64,000 nt of DNA from Lewinellaceae bacterium (lineage in GTDB: Bacteria > Bacteroidota > Bacteroidia > Chitinophagales > Saprospiraceae): positions 124,001 to 188,000 of the forward strand of contig JACJYC010000006.1 of assembly GCA_020636325.1 (NCBI GenBank), written 5' to 3'. Positions 27,014-35,116 of the stretch are shown one piece after another. The stretch's first letter is position 1. Each line of letters opens with the position of its first letter. The notes under the pieces were generated by a model, which was not told the origin of the DNA, ran no database searches, and saw nothing but the letters and a program-made list of their open reading frames with translations. The position numbers and the translations under genes are program-made.

Positions 27014-27610
27014 ATGTTGACCAAATCAGACCGGACCAAGCAGCATATTGTGGAACAGGCGGCCGGCCTTTTCAACAGGAAAGGCTTTGCCGGGACCTCC
27101 ATGAGCGATATCATGGAAGCTACCGGGCTGACCAAGGGCGGGTTGTACGGCAACTTCGAGAGCAAGGAACTGATCGCCATCCAGGCATTTGACTATGCCT
27201 TCGGCCGGGTGATGGAGGAATTGACCTTCAAGCTGCGGCAACAGGACAAAATGGCGGATAAACTGCACGCCCTTTGCGATTATTACCGCAATTATTCCGT
27301 TCATTCTCCGGTGGAAGGCGGCTGTCCGATCATGAATTTCGGCCTGGAAGCCGACGATACCTTCCCCGAATTGCGCAAACGGGTGGCGGCCGCCATCGAC
27401 CGGCAGCTCAACGATCTGGAAAGGATCATCAGAGCCGGCCAGAAAAAAGGCGAGCTGAAACCGGATATCGATCCCGAACTGACCGCCAACCTGATCTATA
27501 CCCAGATCGACGGCGCCATTATGATGGCCAAAACCACCGGGCAACACAAACGCCTGAACCGCGTACTGGACTACCTGAAGAACTGGATCGACACCGAATT
27601 GAAAGTATAA
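27014..27610 (+). CDS. TetR-family regulator
   Basis: 198 residues from ATG 27014; an upstream TTG at 26999 overlaps the -7 box and is unlikely. Residues about 1-55 are the TetR helix-turn-helix (AAGLFNRKGFAGTSMSDIME, then GLTKGGLYGNFESKE). The ligand domain carries CPIMNFGLEADD, also seen in the TetR subgroup that includes AcrR/QacR-like regulators of small lipophilic ligands. It probably represses itself and the thioesterase gene through the ACCGATCGGT palindromes found before both; an acyl-CoA-type ligand is inferred from the target. Confidence 0.9.
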   Translation: MLTKSDRTKQHIVEQAAGLFNRKGFAGTSMSDIMEATGLTKGGLYGNFESKELIAIQAFDYAFGRVMEELTFKLRQQDKMADKLHALCDYYRNYSVHSPVEGGCPIMNFGLEADDTFPELRKRVAAAIDRQLNDLERIIRAGQKKGELKPDIDPELTANLIYTQIDGAIMMAKTTGQHKRLNRVLDYLKNWIDTELKV

Positions 27611-27629
27611 AATTTTTTTATTCAATAAA

Positions 27630-27643
27630 AGACCGATCGGTCT
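27630..27643 (+). promoter_or_regulatory. Second TetR operator, before thioesterase gene
   Basis: Perfect 14-bp palindrome AGACCGATCGGTCT. Its 10-bp centre ACCGATCGGT is identical to the operator before tetR. It lies 13 bp before the thioesterase start codon, where a bound repressor would block initiation. Confidence 0.75.
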
Positions 27644-27656
27644 AAAATGTAAAGCT

Positions 27657-28145
27657 ATGGAAACAGTGACCGTCATTGAACCGCAAACGCAGTACACCAT
27701 TCGCTTCGGAGATTGCGACCCCTTCGGGCACCTCAACAACGCCCGGTACCTGGATTATATCATCAATGCCCGGGAAGATCATCTCAAGCAGTTTTACAAC
27801 CTGGAGCTCCAATCCTTTTACAAGAAAGGGACCGGTTGGGTCATCACCTCCCACGAGATCGTTTACCTCAAACCGGCCATGTTCAATGAAATAGTCACCG
27901 TGCAATCCTCTCTGATCGACCGGGGTACCGGGCACCTGATGGTGGAAGGCATCATGTTCGACCGGGAGGGCAGGGTCCCCAAAGCGGTTATGTGGACCAG
28001 CTTTGCCTACATTAACCTGCAAACCGGCAGGCGGGAGACCCACCCTGAGGATTTCATGGCATTCGCGGATGAGGTGCTCAATCCTAAAATTGATTTCAGA
28101 AAAGGACTTCAGGCGAGAGTTTTAGCCCTTCGAAATAGCGAATAG
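27657..28145 (+). CDS. Hotdog-fold acyl-CoA thioesterase (4HBT-like)
   Basis: 162 residues. N-terminal hallmark RFGDCDPFGHLNNARYLDY carries the catalytic-type Asp of the 4-hydroxybenzoyl-CoA thioesterase / YbgC superfamily, followed by the long hotdog helix and strands (ITSHEIVYLKPAMFNE). It hydrolyses acyl-CoA thioesters; chain specificity cannot be told. Placed directly after tetR with the shared operator between them, so probably induced when the regulator's ligand appears. Confidence 0.9.
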   Translation: METVTVIEPQTQYTIRFGDCDPFGHLNNARYLDYIINAREDHLKQFYNLELQSFYKKGTGWVITSHEIVYLKPAMFNEIVTVQSSLIDRGTGHLMVEGIMFDREGRVPKAVMWTSFAYINLQTGRRETHPEDFMAFADEVLNPKIDFRKGLQARVLALRNSE

Positions 28146-28188
28146 TTCGATTTAATAACATTTATTTGTTTTATTAATAGAAACCTGC

Positions 28189-28364
28189 GTGATCAAGGTT
28201 GAAAAAATCGCCTGCAAGAGCCTTAAGGGCAAAGGCGTCAACTCCGGATTGCGGCTGATCTATGCCTGGTATGAGGAAGCGCAGAAAATCACCTTTATAG
28301 AGATCTTCCACAAAGCGATAAGGTTTCGGAAGACCGGGACCGGATACGGCGCTATTTCAACTAA
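28189..28364 (+). pseudogene. RelE/ParE-type toxin remnant, truncated and frameshifted
   Basis: Only the C-terminal part of a RelE/ParE-type toxin is left: VEKIACKSLKGKGVNSGLRL, then IYAWYEEAQKITFIEIFHKA. At about 28315-28317 the frame breaks; one base shifted, it continues DKVSEDRDRIRRYFN and stops at 28362-28364. The joined text (HKA-DKVSEDRDRI) matches the usual ending of this family, so one base is missing. The N-terminal half is absent too: only 43 bp separate it from the thioesterase gene. No antitoxin gene is next to it. A decayed toxin gene is the simplest reading. Confidence 0.75.
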
Positions 28365-28376
28365 AACCGCCGGGGT

Positions 28377-29756
28377 CTACGCAAATAATTCGGTATACAA
28401 CTCCTCCACCCGAGCGAAAGTCCGGATTTCGATATTGTACCGCGCCTGGTCGAGCCCCTTGGTATTGTACTTGGAAATGAATATCTTCTGGAAACCCAGC
28501 CGTGCGGCCTCCTGGATGCGCTGCTCGATCCGGTTGACGGCGCGCACTTCCCCGGAAAGGCCGACCTCGCCGGCGAAACAATACTTGGAAGGCACCGCTA
28601 CGTCGTCAAAAGATGAGATCAGGGCCGCTACGATGGCCAGGTCGATGGCCGGGTCGTCGACGCGGATGCCGCCCGCGATGTTGAGGAAAACGTCATGCGC
28701 GCCCAACGGGAATCCGCACCGCTTTTCCAGGACGGCGAGCAGCATGCCCAACCGGCGCAGGTCAAAGCCGGTGGCCGACCGCTGCGGGGTGCCGTAAACC
28801 GCCTTGCTGACCAGGGCCTGGGTCTCGATCAGCATGGGGCGCATGCCTTCGATCGTGGCGGCGATGGCGCTCCCGCTCAATTCCTCCTCCTTTTGGGAAA
28901 GCAGGAGCTCGGAAGGGTTGGACACTTCCCGCAATCCGCCGGTCACCATTTCGTAAATGCCCATCTCGTCGGTGGAGCCGAATCGGTTTTTGAGCGTCCG
29001 GAGTATGCGGTAGGTATAGTGCTGGTCGCCTTCAAACTGGAGGACCGTATCCACGATATGCTCCAGGAGTTTGGGCCCCGCAATGGAGCCGTCCTTGGTG
29101 ATATGGCCGATGATGACGACCGGCACATTGGTCTCTTTGGCAAAACGCTGCAATTCCCCGGCGCATTCCCTGACCTGCGAGATGCTGCCCGGCATGCTTT
29201 CGATATGCGGAGAGGAAAGCGTCTGGATGGAATCGATGACGATGAGCTGCGGGTCCAGGTTCTGGGCGTGCTGGAGGATCTTGCTGGTGTTGGTTTCGGT
29301 CAGGATATAGCAATTGGGCGAAGGATTGCCGATCCGGTCGGCCCGCATCTTGAGCTGGTCTTCGCTTTCTTCACCGGAAACGTAGAGGATCTTGGCCGGG
29401 ATCTGAAGGGCCAGTTGGAGCAGCAGGGTCGATTTGCCGATGCCCGGCTGGCCGCCCATCAGGATGAGCGAACCCGGAACGATGCCGCCGCCGAGCACCC
29501 GGTTGAACTCCTCGTTGGGGGTGGTCAGCCGGATGACCTGGCCGGCTTTGATCTCGGGGATGGCCACGGGTTGCGGCCCTGCATTTCCGCGCTGGTCCGG
29601 CCGCCAGGAACGCTTCTTCTCCTCCTCTGCGGTTTCACGCCCTACCACCTCTTCAACATAAGTGTTCCACTCGCCGCAGGCATGGCATTTTCCGATCCAT
29701 TTGGGAGAGGAAGCGCCGCAATTGCTGCAGAAAAAAACGGTTTTTACCTTGGACAT
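28377..29756 (-). CDS. radA: DNA repair protein RadA
   Basis: 459 residues from ATG 29756, preceded by AAGG at a suitable distance; an upstream in-frame TTG at 29774 is less likely. Four-cysteine zinc finger (Cys10, 13, 24, 27: FFCSNCGASSPKW, KCHACGEW), Walker A GGQPGIGKST (101-110), Walker B LIVIDSIQT, the RadA-specific KNRFG (256-260), and a C-terminal Lon-like domain. RadA promotes branch migration during recombination. An intrinsic-terminator-like hairpin lies only 17 bp upstream on the same strand. Confidence 0.97.
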   Translation of the reverse strand: MSKVKTVFFCSNCGASSPKWIGKCHACGEWNTYVEEVVGRETAEEEKKRSWRPDQRGNAGPQPVAIPEIKAGQVIRLTTPNEEFNRVLGGGIVPGSLILMGGQPGIGKSTLLLQLALQIPAKILYVSGEESEDQLKMRADRIGNPSPNCYILTETNTSKILQHAQNLDPQLIVIDSIQTLSSPHIESMPGSISQVRECAGELQRFAKETNVPVVIIGHITKDGSIAGPKLLEHIVDTVLQFEGDQHYTYRILRTLKNRFGSTDEMGIYEMVTGGLREVSNPSELLLSQKEEELSGSAIAATIEGMRPMLIETQALVSKAVYGTPQRSATGFDLRRLGMLLAVLEKRCGFPLGAHDVFLNIAGGIRVDDPAIDLAIVAALISSFDDVAVPSKYCFAGEVGLSGEVRAVNRIEQRIQEAARLGFQKIFISKYNTKGLDQARYNIEIRTFARVEELYTELFA

Positions 29757-29772
29757 ATCCTTGTAATCGATC

Positions 29773-29810
29773 AAAAAAAAGCAGGGCGCTTGCGAAACCG
29801 CAGCACCCTG
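29773..29810 (-). terminator. Intrinsic terminator-like hairpin upstream of radA
   Basis: Read on the minus strand: CAGGGTGCTGCG, loop GTTT, then CGCAAGCGCCCTG (12 pairs including one G-T wobble, one bulged A), followed by C and eight T. It faces the same way as radA and lies just before its start codon, so it either ends an unannotated minus-strand transcript or acts as an attenuator for radA. Confidence 0.75.
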
Positions 29811-30269
29811 TATAACCCCAAAAAACCAAATGAAAACAATCTACATATGAATATCCTGACACACAGGCTGAAAACGCCCGGTGAAATGATCAATGGATCA
29901 AAATATTAACAACAAAGAACTGAAATCGTTATAAAAGATCGGCGATTTTTGCACGAAACGCCGGGTGAAATCAACAGGTTGAACCGTTTGCGAATCTGCA
30001 TGATTTAGACGCAACCGATTGCTTTAAGTAACAAACAAGGGCAAATTAAGTGTTTTATTTTGAAAAATCAAATAGCTTGAATGTTAAAATTCCTTTCGGC
30101 GGGTGCGCACACAAATAAAACCGGTTTTCCCGGCCGGTTGCAAATCTTTATGCGGTAATTGAATTTAGACTCATTATAAGCTGGTTAAACTAATGGGTTC
30201 AAATTCCGGGTTTTAAGCCATTTCATCCTAACTTTACCACCATTCCTATACCAAAGAAAAAACCAGCAC
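29811..30269. other. radA / pckG divergent intergenic region
   Basis: No protein gene recognised. On the minus strand a TTTG, 19 bases, TTAATTTG pair near 30042-30072 resembles a promoter (one mismatch in the -7 box), and could start a transcript of about 250 nt that ends at the terminator at 29773. Two imperfect copies of a TTTCACCSGGCGTTT segment lie in that stretch. A plus-strand TAACTTTA near 30229 may be the -7 box of pckG. Confidence 0.4.
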
Positions 30270-32132
30270 ATGTTCGTAAAAACAGACTTTCTGACCAACC
30301 AGCCTCTGGCAGGGGGCAACCAAAAATTAAAAGACTGGGTGTACAATGTCGCTTCCTTCTGCAAGCCCGACCAGATCTATTGGTGCGACGGCACTGATGA
30401 GGAGTACGACAGGATCTGTCAGCTCCTGGTCGACAAAGGGACCTTTATCCGGTTGAATGAGGAAAAACGCCCCAACAGCTACGCCTGCTTCTCGGACCCC
30501 AGCGATGTAGCCCGGGTAGAAGACCGTACCTATATCTGCAGCCGGACCAAAGACGATGCCGGCCCGACCAACAACTGGGTGGACCCCCGTGAAATGAAAG
30601 AAACCCTGTCGCCTCTGCTGGATGGATGCATGAAAGGGCGCACCTTGTACATCATTCCATTCTGCATGGGGCCCCTGGGTTCGCCTTTATCGCGGTACGG
30701 TGTTCAGTTGACGGACTCGGAATACGTGGTCGTCAACATGAAGATCATGACCAGGATGGGAAAAGCAGTGGCCGATCAGCTGGGCGACGGCGATTTCGTC
30801 AAGTGCCTCCATACCGTCGGAGCGCCGCTGGAAAAGGGCGCCGCCGATTCGAAATGGCCCTGCAACCCCGACGTAAAATACATCGTTCATTTTCCGGAAG
30901 AGCGCTATATTGTGTCGTATGGCAGCGGATACGGCGGCAACGCCCTGCTGGGTAAAAAATGTTTTGCCCTGCGCATCGCCTCCGCGGTAGCCAGAGAGGA
31001 AGGCTGGCTGGCCGAGCACATGCTGATCCTGGGGGTGAAATCGCCGGAAGGGCATAAGGCTTATGTGGCAGCCGCATTCCCCAGTGCCTGTGGCAAGACC
31101 AACTTTGCCATGTTGATCCCGCCCAAAGAGATGGACGGCTGGGCGGTGACCACCGTCGGCGATGATATCGCCTGGATTCATCCCGGTAAGGACGGAAAAT
31201 TGTACGCCATCAACCCGGAAGCGGGCTATTTCGGCGTAGCGCCCGGTACCAATTACGAGACCAACCCCAACGCCATGGAGTCCGTCCGGGCCAACTGCAT
31301 TTTCACCAACGTGGCCCTTACCGCCGACGGCGATGTCTGGTGGGAAGGCATGACCCCCGAAACGCCCGAAGGGCTGACCAACTGGCAGGGAAAACCCTAC
31401 GACCCGTCGGCCGGAAAACCGGCTGCCCATCCCAACGCCAGGTTCACGGCGCCGGCATATCAGTGCCCGAGCATCGATGAGAACTGGGAAAACCCGGAAG
31501 GGGTGCCGATTGCCGCTTTTATCTTCGGCGGCCGCCGTCGGTCGGTGGTTCCGCTGGTGTACCAGGCGTTCAACTGGAATTTCGGGGTGTACATGGCTGC
31601 CACCATGGGGTCGGAAACGACGGCCGCCGCGTTCGGCGATGTCGGCAAGGTCCGCCGCGATCCCTTCGCCATGCTGCCCTTCATGGGATACCATATGGGC
31701 GATTATTGCAACCATTGGCTGCAATTCGGCCGCGATTTGCCGAATCCGCCGCGTATTTTTGCCGTCAATTGGTTCAGAAAGGACGAAAACGGCAAATTCC
31801 TCTGGCAGGGATTCGGCCAGAATATGCGGGTGTTGAAATGGATCGTGGGCAGGGTAAAAGGCCGTGCCGCCGCGGTGGAGTGCCCGATCGGCTGGATGCC
31901 CCGCTTCAAGGATATGGACTGGACCGGCATGGAGGATTATACCGAGGCCGAATTCCACCACCTGATGACCATCGACCGGGAAGCCTGGAAAAAGGAACTG
32001 CTTGACCACGAGGAGTTGTTCGAAAAGCTTTACGACAAACTGCCGAAAGAATTCCTGTTCATGCGGCAATTGTTGTTATCCGCCTTGTGGCGATCACCGG
32101 AGAACTGGAAACTGGCTGGAGAACTGGATTGA
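30270..32132 (+). CDS. pckG: Phosphoenolpyruvate carboxykinase (GTP)
   Basis: 620 residues, normal for the GTP-dependent family. It converts oxaloacetate plus GTP to phosphoenolpyruvate, the first committed step of gluconeogenesis. Visible signatures: AAFPSACGKTNFAML (P-loop kinase-1a, about 269-282), TVGDDIAWI (metal-binding kinase-2) and the GRRRSVVPLVYQ segment. The ATP-dependent form has a different sequence, so GTP use is clear. Single gene with its own promoter region; leader AAAAAACCAGCAC before the ATG. Confidence 0.98.
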   Translation: MFVKTDFLTNQPLAGGNQKLKDWVYNVASFCKPDQIYWCDGTDEEYDRICQLLVDKGTFIRLNEEKRPNSYACFSDPSDVARVEDRTYICSRTKDDAGPTNNWVDPREMKETLSPLLDGCMKGRTLYIIPFCMGPLGSPLSRYGVQLTDSEYVVVNMKIMTRMGKAVADQLGDGDFVKCLHTVGAPLEKGAADSKWPCNPDVKYIVHFPEERYIVSYGSGYGGNALLGKKCFALRIASAVAREEGWLAEHMLILGVKSPEGHKAYVAAAFPSACGKTNFAMLIPPKEMDGWAVTTVGDDIAWIHPGKDGKLYAINPEAGYFGVAPGTNYETNPNAMESVRANCIFTNVALTADGDVWWEGMTPETPEGLTNWQGKPYDPSAGKPAAHPNARFTAPAYQCPSIDENWENPEGVPIAAFIFGGRRRSVVPLVYQAFNWNFGVYMAATMGSETTAAAFGDVGKVRRDPFAMLPFMGYHMGDYCNHWLQFGRDLPNPPRIFAVNWFRKDENGKFLWQGFGQNMRVLKWIVGRVKGRAAAVECPIGWMPRFKDMDWTGMEDYTEAEFHHLMTIDREAWKKELLDHEELFEKLYDKLPKEFLFMRQLLLSALWRSPENWKLAGELD

Positions 32133-32192
32133 TTTTTATGTTTTGACGGTTTCTTTGTTGAGTACTGCACTTCGACTTCGCTCAGCGTAAAG

Positions 32193-32240
32193 ATGCTGCC
32201 CGCCGTCGTCGAGACTATGGCGGGCGGAGGATGCTGGATT
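32193..32240. repeat. Dispersed G+C palindrome element
   Basis: GCCCGCC and GGCGGGC form perfect 7-bp arms around GTCGTCGAGACTAT, followed by GGAGGATGCTGG. The same element with small changes lies at 16538, at 34975 (opposite strand) and twice, shortened, at 62.5 kb. Confidence 0.8.
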
Positions 32241-32309
32241 GGTAACCGCACTGCCGGACAAAATGAGTAGAGGGGAAGACTTTATAATTGGTAATAACGA
32301 AATTTTGAA

Positions 32310-32340
32310 TGAACAATCGTTTTTTCAAAACGATTGTTCA
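32310..32340. repeat. Perfect 14-bp inverted repeat
   Basis: Arms TGAACAATCGTTTT and AAAACGATTGTTCA around a TTC loop, followed by AATTATTTTA on the plus strand. It may act as the pckG terminator in spite of its low G+C content. Confidence 0.75.
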
Positions 32341-32593
32341 AATTATTTTACCACAATAGAATCATAAGGACACATAAGAAAAGCGCAACTGCAATGAAAA
32401 AACTGATGTGAACTCATGTGCCTGACCCCGCCTTGCGGGACAAGTTGTGGTAAAAATACAAGCCGAACCAGAATGGTTTGACAGTCGGATGGATTTTATG
32501 ACTTAAAAATCCGGCCTCGACCGAAAACGAATTCCGACAGGATCAATTTGGAGCGTGCAGGTGGAAAAAGCCCGGGTTGTTATATGCGAAAGG

Positions 32594-32655
32594 GCCGTTA
32601 CGACTTACAACTTACAACTTACGACTTACAACTTACAACTTACGACTCACAACTT
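32594..32655. repeat. AACTTAC heptamer block abutting the SDR start
   Basis: Eight units of ACTTACA/ACTTACG (one ACTCACA) run to the base before the SDR start codon. The frame is open through the repeat, so an automatic start may be set too far upstream. Confidence 0.9.
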
Positions 32656-33414
32656 ATGGACTTCACAGACAAAACCGTATTGATCACCGGCGGCTCCAGA
32701 GGGATCGGTCGAGCCACCGCCAAGGCATTTGCCCGGTTGGGCGCGAGGGTTGCCATCACTTTTGTCCATGACCATGAAGCGGCCAGAGAAACCGTTGAGG
32801 GGCTGGATGGGGAGGGGCATTTGGCCATTCGGGCAGACATAGCCCATCCGGAGGCCGTCGAACGGCTGGTGGATGCGGTAGTGGAGGAATTCGAGCGGAT
32901 AGATGTCCTGGTGAACAACGCCGGCGTTTTTCTGCAACACGCGCCGGACAAGGTGGACTATGCGACCTGGCAAAAAGCCTGGCAGGATACGCTGAGCGTG
33001 AATCTGATCGGAGCGGCCAATATCTCATTTTGTGTTGCCAGGGAAATGATGAAGACCGGCGGCGGACGCATTGTCAATGTGTCGTCGCGGGGCGCATTTC
33101 GCGGCGAACCCGGCCAGCCTGCCTATGGGGCCAGCAAAGCGGGGTTGAACGCCCTTAGCCAGTCGCTGGCTCAGGCGCTTGGGCCGTACAATATTTTTGT
33201 GCATGCGCTCGCGCCGGGATTCGTCGAAACAGCCATGGCCAGACCGTGGCTGCAGGGAGAGGCCGGGGAACTGGTCAAGCAGCAGAGCCCGCTGGGCAGG
33301 GTGGCTACGGTGGAGGAAGTTGCGAATGCCATCCTTTTTCTGGCTTCTCCGGAGTCGGCATTCACTACGGGTTGCATCCTGGACATCAACGGCGCTTCTT
33401 ACCTGCGGACCTGA
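32656..33414 (+). CDS. Short-chain dehydrogenase/reductase
   Basis: 252 residues from ATG 32656, placed after the repeat because MDFTDKTVLITGGSRGIGRA is a normal SDR beginning. Classical SDR set: cofactor loop TGGSRGIG, NNAG at about residue 91, catalytic Ser (VNVSSRGAF), and Tyr/Lys in AYGASKAGLNAL. Resembles FabG-like 3-oxoacyl-ACP reductases and many other SDRs; substrate not predictable. An 8-bp inverted repeat (GTTGGCAG / CTGCCAAC, 33422-33451) follows the stop, between this gene and the convergent lipoprotein gene. Confidence 0.9.
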   Translation: MDFTDKTVLITGGSRGIGRATAKAFARLGARVAITFVHDHEAARETVEGLDGEGHLAIRADIAHPEAVERLVDAVVEEFERIDVLVNNAGVFLQHAPDKVDYATWQKAWQDTLSVNLIGAANISFCVAREMMKTGGGRIVNVSSRGAFRGEPGQPAYGASKAGLNALSQSLAQALGPYNIFVHALAPGFVETAMARPWLQGEAGELVKQQSPLGRVATVEEVANAILFLASPESAFTTGCILDINGASYLRT

Positions 33415-33474
33415 AACAACAGTTGGCAGCCCAACAAGATGGACTGCCAACCGAGGTTTGATGACTGCTGTCTG

Positions 33475-34425
33475 TTACAGCGGCGTCACGCCCGTAACCA
33501 CCACATCAACATCCAGGTTGAGGGCGGCTGCAAGGTTGAGCCCCAGGATATCGAGGCCGCCGACAATATTGACGTTCAGTACGCCCATGGCTTCCAGTTC
33601 GCCGTCGGCATTGTCGTCCTTGTAAGCAACGAAATGGAGTTCGTAATCTCCGCTTTCAAGGAAGGAAAGCTGGTAATCGCCGTTATTGGCTACGGCCGCG
33701 CTGGTTACGGCATTCTTGAATTGGATCTCGGAAGCGCCCTGCGGCATTTTTTCCGTTTCCAGGTCAAATTGTCCTTTTTCATAGGCGTAAACGACGATCT
33801 TGTCGGCGCCGGAGAAGGCATCGGTGCAGGTACCGTGGATGGCGCCTGTTTCGGACTTGACAACCAATCGAAGGGACGTTTCCAGTTCGGACGCCGTTGC
33901 AAGCATATAACCGCTGTTGGAAGCGTCATAGGTTAGGGCTTTCCGCAGGTCGAAATCGGCTACCAGGTCGAGGCGCTGGCTTTCATCCGGCTGGAAATTG
34001 CCTTTTATCTTGATTTCCTGGGTGCCGGAGCCCGTCAGTTTGATCTTGGCGCCTTTATTGTCGACGACATAACATCCGGGAGCGGCGCCGGAAGCGTCCT
34101 GGTCGTAATCCAGCACAAGCACGATATTGCTGTAAGCTTTGCCTTCCAGCGATCCGTTTCCGAGCAACTTGGTCGATCCGTTCTGGTAGGACATCAGGTC
34201 GATGGTGGTGGCTCCGGAGAAACCGTCCCAGGATCTGCCGTCAATCTTGACATCGGTAACCGTTACAAAAACAGCTTTTACGTTAGCGTCGTCAACAGGA
34301 CCGTCGGTGACTTCCAGTTGCATCTGACCGGAGGGGATATCCGGGTCATCCTTTTTACAGGCCGTGAAAAACAAGCTTACGCTCAGGACCAACAAGGAAG
34401 CGTGAAAAAACCTTTTGTTTGACAT
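33475..34425 (-). CDS. DUF4382 lipoprotein
   Basis: 316 residues. Lipobox FFTAC (Cys23) followed by KKDDPD, an acidic stretch like the surface-export signal of Bacteroidota lipoproteins. The mature protein begins with QLEVTDGPVDDANVKAVFVT, the start of DUF4382, with IDLMSYQNG further on; a C-terminal carboxypeptidase-regulatory-like beta domain follows (VYAYEKGQFD, YQLSFLESGDYELHFVAYKD). Probably a surface protein; function unknown. Single gene convergent with the SDR. Confidence 0.87.
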   Translation of the reverse strand: MSNKRFFHASLLVLSVSLFFTACKKDDPDIPSGQMQLEVTDGPVDDANVKAVFVTVTDVKIDGRSWDGFSGATTIDLMSYQNGSTKLLGNGSLEGKAYSNIVLVLDYDQDASGAAPGCYVVDNKGAKIKLTGSGTQEIKIKGNFQPDESQRLDLVADFDLRKALTYDASNSGYMLATASELETSLRLVVKSETGAIHGTCTDAFSGADKIVVYAYEKGQFDLETEKMPQGASEIQFKNAVTSAAVANNGDYQLSFLESGDYELHFVAYKDDNADGELEAMGVLNVNIVGGLDILGLNLAAALNLDVDVVVTGVTPL

Positions 34426-34779
34426 AACAAATGTTTTGGTTTATAAATTGGAGATTTGGGTAAATAGGAATCCTATTCACAAAATGTTCAAAACGATAAA
34501 ATTTCCCGAAGGCTCAGGTGTTGGTGCAGGTAGTGATTGATTTGAAATCGAGCGTGTTACACGTTGAAGATTGAAGGCGTGATCGCATTCCCGAATAATT
34601 CAAATATGGAATGCATCATTTGAGGTAATAATAACGTAGAAGGATAAATATGAATTGTTCAGATCTGACAAATTCCGGAAAAGCGGTTCTAAGTAATTCA
34701 AAATGAGGAGCTATCCGGCGCAAATTTTTTTATCCCGACGCTGTTTCGGGTTGAAATTTTTAAATTCCAGGGTCTTTTT
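34426..34779. other. Intergenic region upstream of the DUF4382 gene
   Basis: No gene seen. A+T-rich; the DUF4382 promoter must lie at its left end but no clean consensus is visible. A short hairpin (CCCGA, seven bases, TCGGG) lies at 34734-34750 with no T run. Confidence 0.5.
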
Positions 34780-34811
34780 TTTGCATTCGGAACGAATTAG
34801 GCCTAAATTTG
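34780..34811 (+). promoter_or_regulatory. Strong consensus promoter with no protein gene downstream
   Basis: TTTG at 34780-34783, exactly 20 bases, then TAAATTTG at 34804-34811: a full match to the Bacteroidota housekeeping promoter. The next plus-strand gene is 2.3 kb away, but an intrinsic terminator lies 47 bases downstream, so this promoter probably serves a small RNA. Confidence 0.75.
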
Positions 34812-34817
34812 CGTTAA

Positions 34818-34890
34818 AGAATCAATAAGATTAGTCGCTTTAAGTTTCATATTACTGAGGTTGGGGTTTTTCACCCTGACCTTTTTTTTT
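34818..34890 (+). ncRNA. Predicted small RNA of about 73 nt
   Basis: Bounded by the consensus promoter (-7 box ends at 34811) and a strong intrinsic terminator (34858-34890). The body contains no ATG or GTG start codon on this strand, so it is not a small protein gene. Right after it comes a heptamer repeat block. I do not recognise the RNA. The start point is estimated from the -7 box and may be off by a few bases. Confidence 0.62.
34858..34890 (+). terminator. Intrinsic terminator of the predicted small RNA
   Basis: AGGTTGGGG pairs with CCCTGACCT over nine pairs (two G-T wobbles), loop of seven bases, followed by a run of nine T (34882-34890). Confidence 0.78.
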
Positions 34891-35115
34891 AGTCGTAAGT
34901 TATTAGTCGTAAGTTGTAAGTCGTAAGTTGTAAGTTGTAAGTCGTAAGTTGTAAGTCGGCAGTCCGGGCATCTTCCGTCCGCCATAGCCCTGAGGAGACG
35001 GCGGGCAGCCTCCAGCATCAACCATGCCTCAGCGTGGCAGCCTCCAGCCTCCAGCCTCCAGCCTCCAGCCTCCAGCCTCCAGCCTCCACCACGCCTCGGC
35101 GTGGCAGCCTCCAGC
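34891..35115. repeat. Composite repeat block: AACTTAC and CAGCCTC heptamers with palindromes
   Basis: In order: GTAAGTT/GTAAGTC heptamers (to about 34957), the dispersed palindrome element in reverse orientation (GTCCGCCATAGCC ... GGCGGGC, about 34978-35009), then CAGCCTC heptamers broken twice by GGCGTGG palindromes; CCACGCC-TC-GGCGTGG at 35089-35104 is perfect. The block ends 1 bp before the miaE stop codon. Confidence 0.88.
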
Positions 35116-35116
35116 C

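Larger units (their letters stand above)
32133..32655. other. Repeat-rich intergenic region between pckG and SDR
   Basis: No gene. It holds a CTTCGACTTCGCTCAGCGT motif (32169-32187), a G+C palindrome element (32193-32240), a perfect 14-bp inverted repeat (32310-32340) and a heptamer block directly before the SDR start. These are listed separately. Confidence 0.8.

Noticed and set aside
28189..28797. A single plus-strand gene of 202 codons.
   Set aside because: Only its first 40 or so codons make sense (toxin remnant); the rest runs antisense through radA.
30190..30220. GGTTCAAATTCC segment resembling a tRNA T-loop.
   Set aside because: No matching acceptor stem, D-arm or anticodon arm could be found upstream.
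32548..32655. N-terminal extension of the SDR through the heptamer repeat.
   Set aside because: The added residues only translate the repeat; the SDR fold begins at the ATG at 32656.
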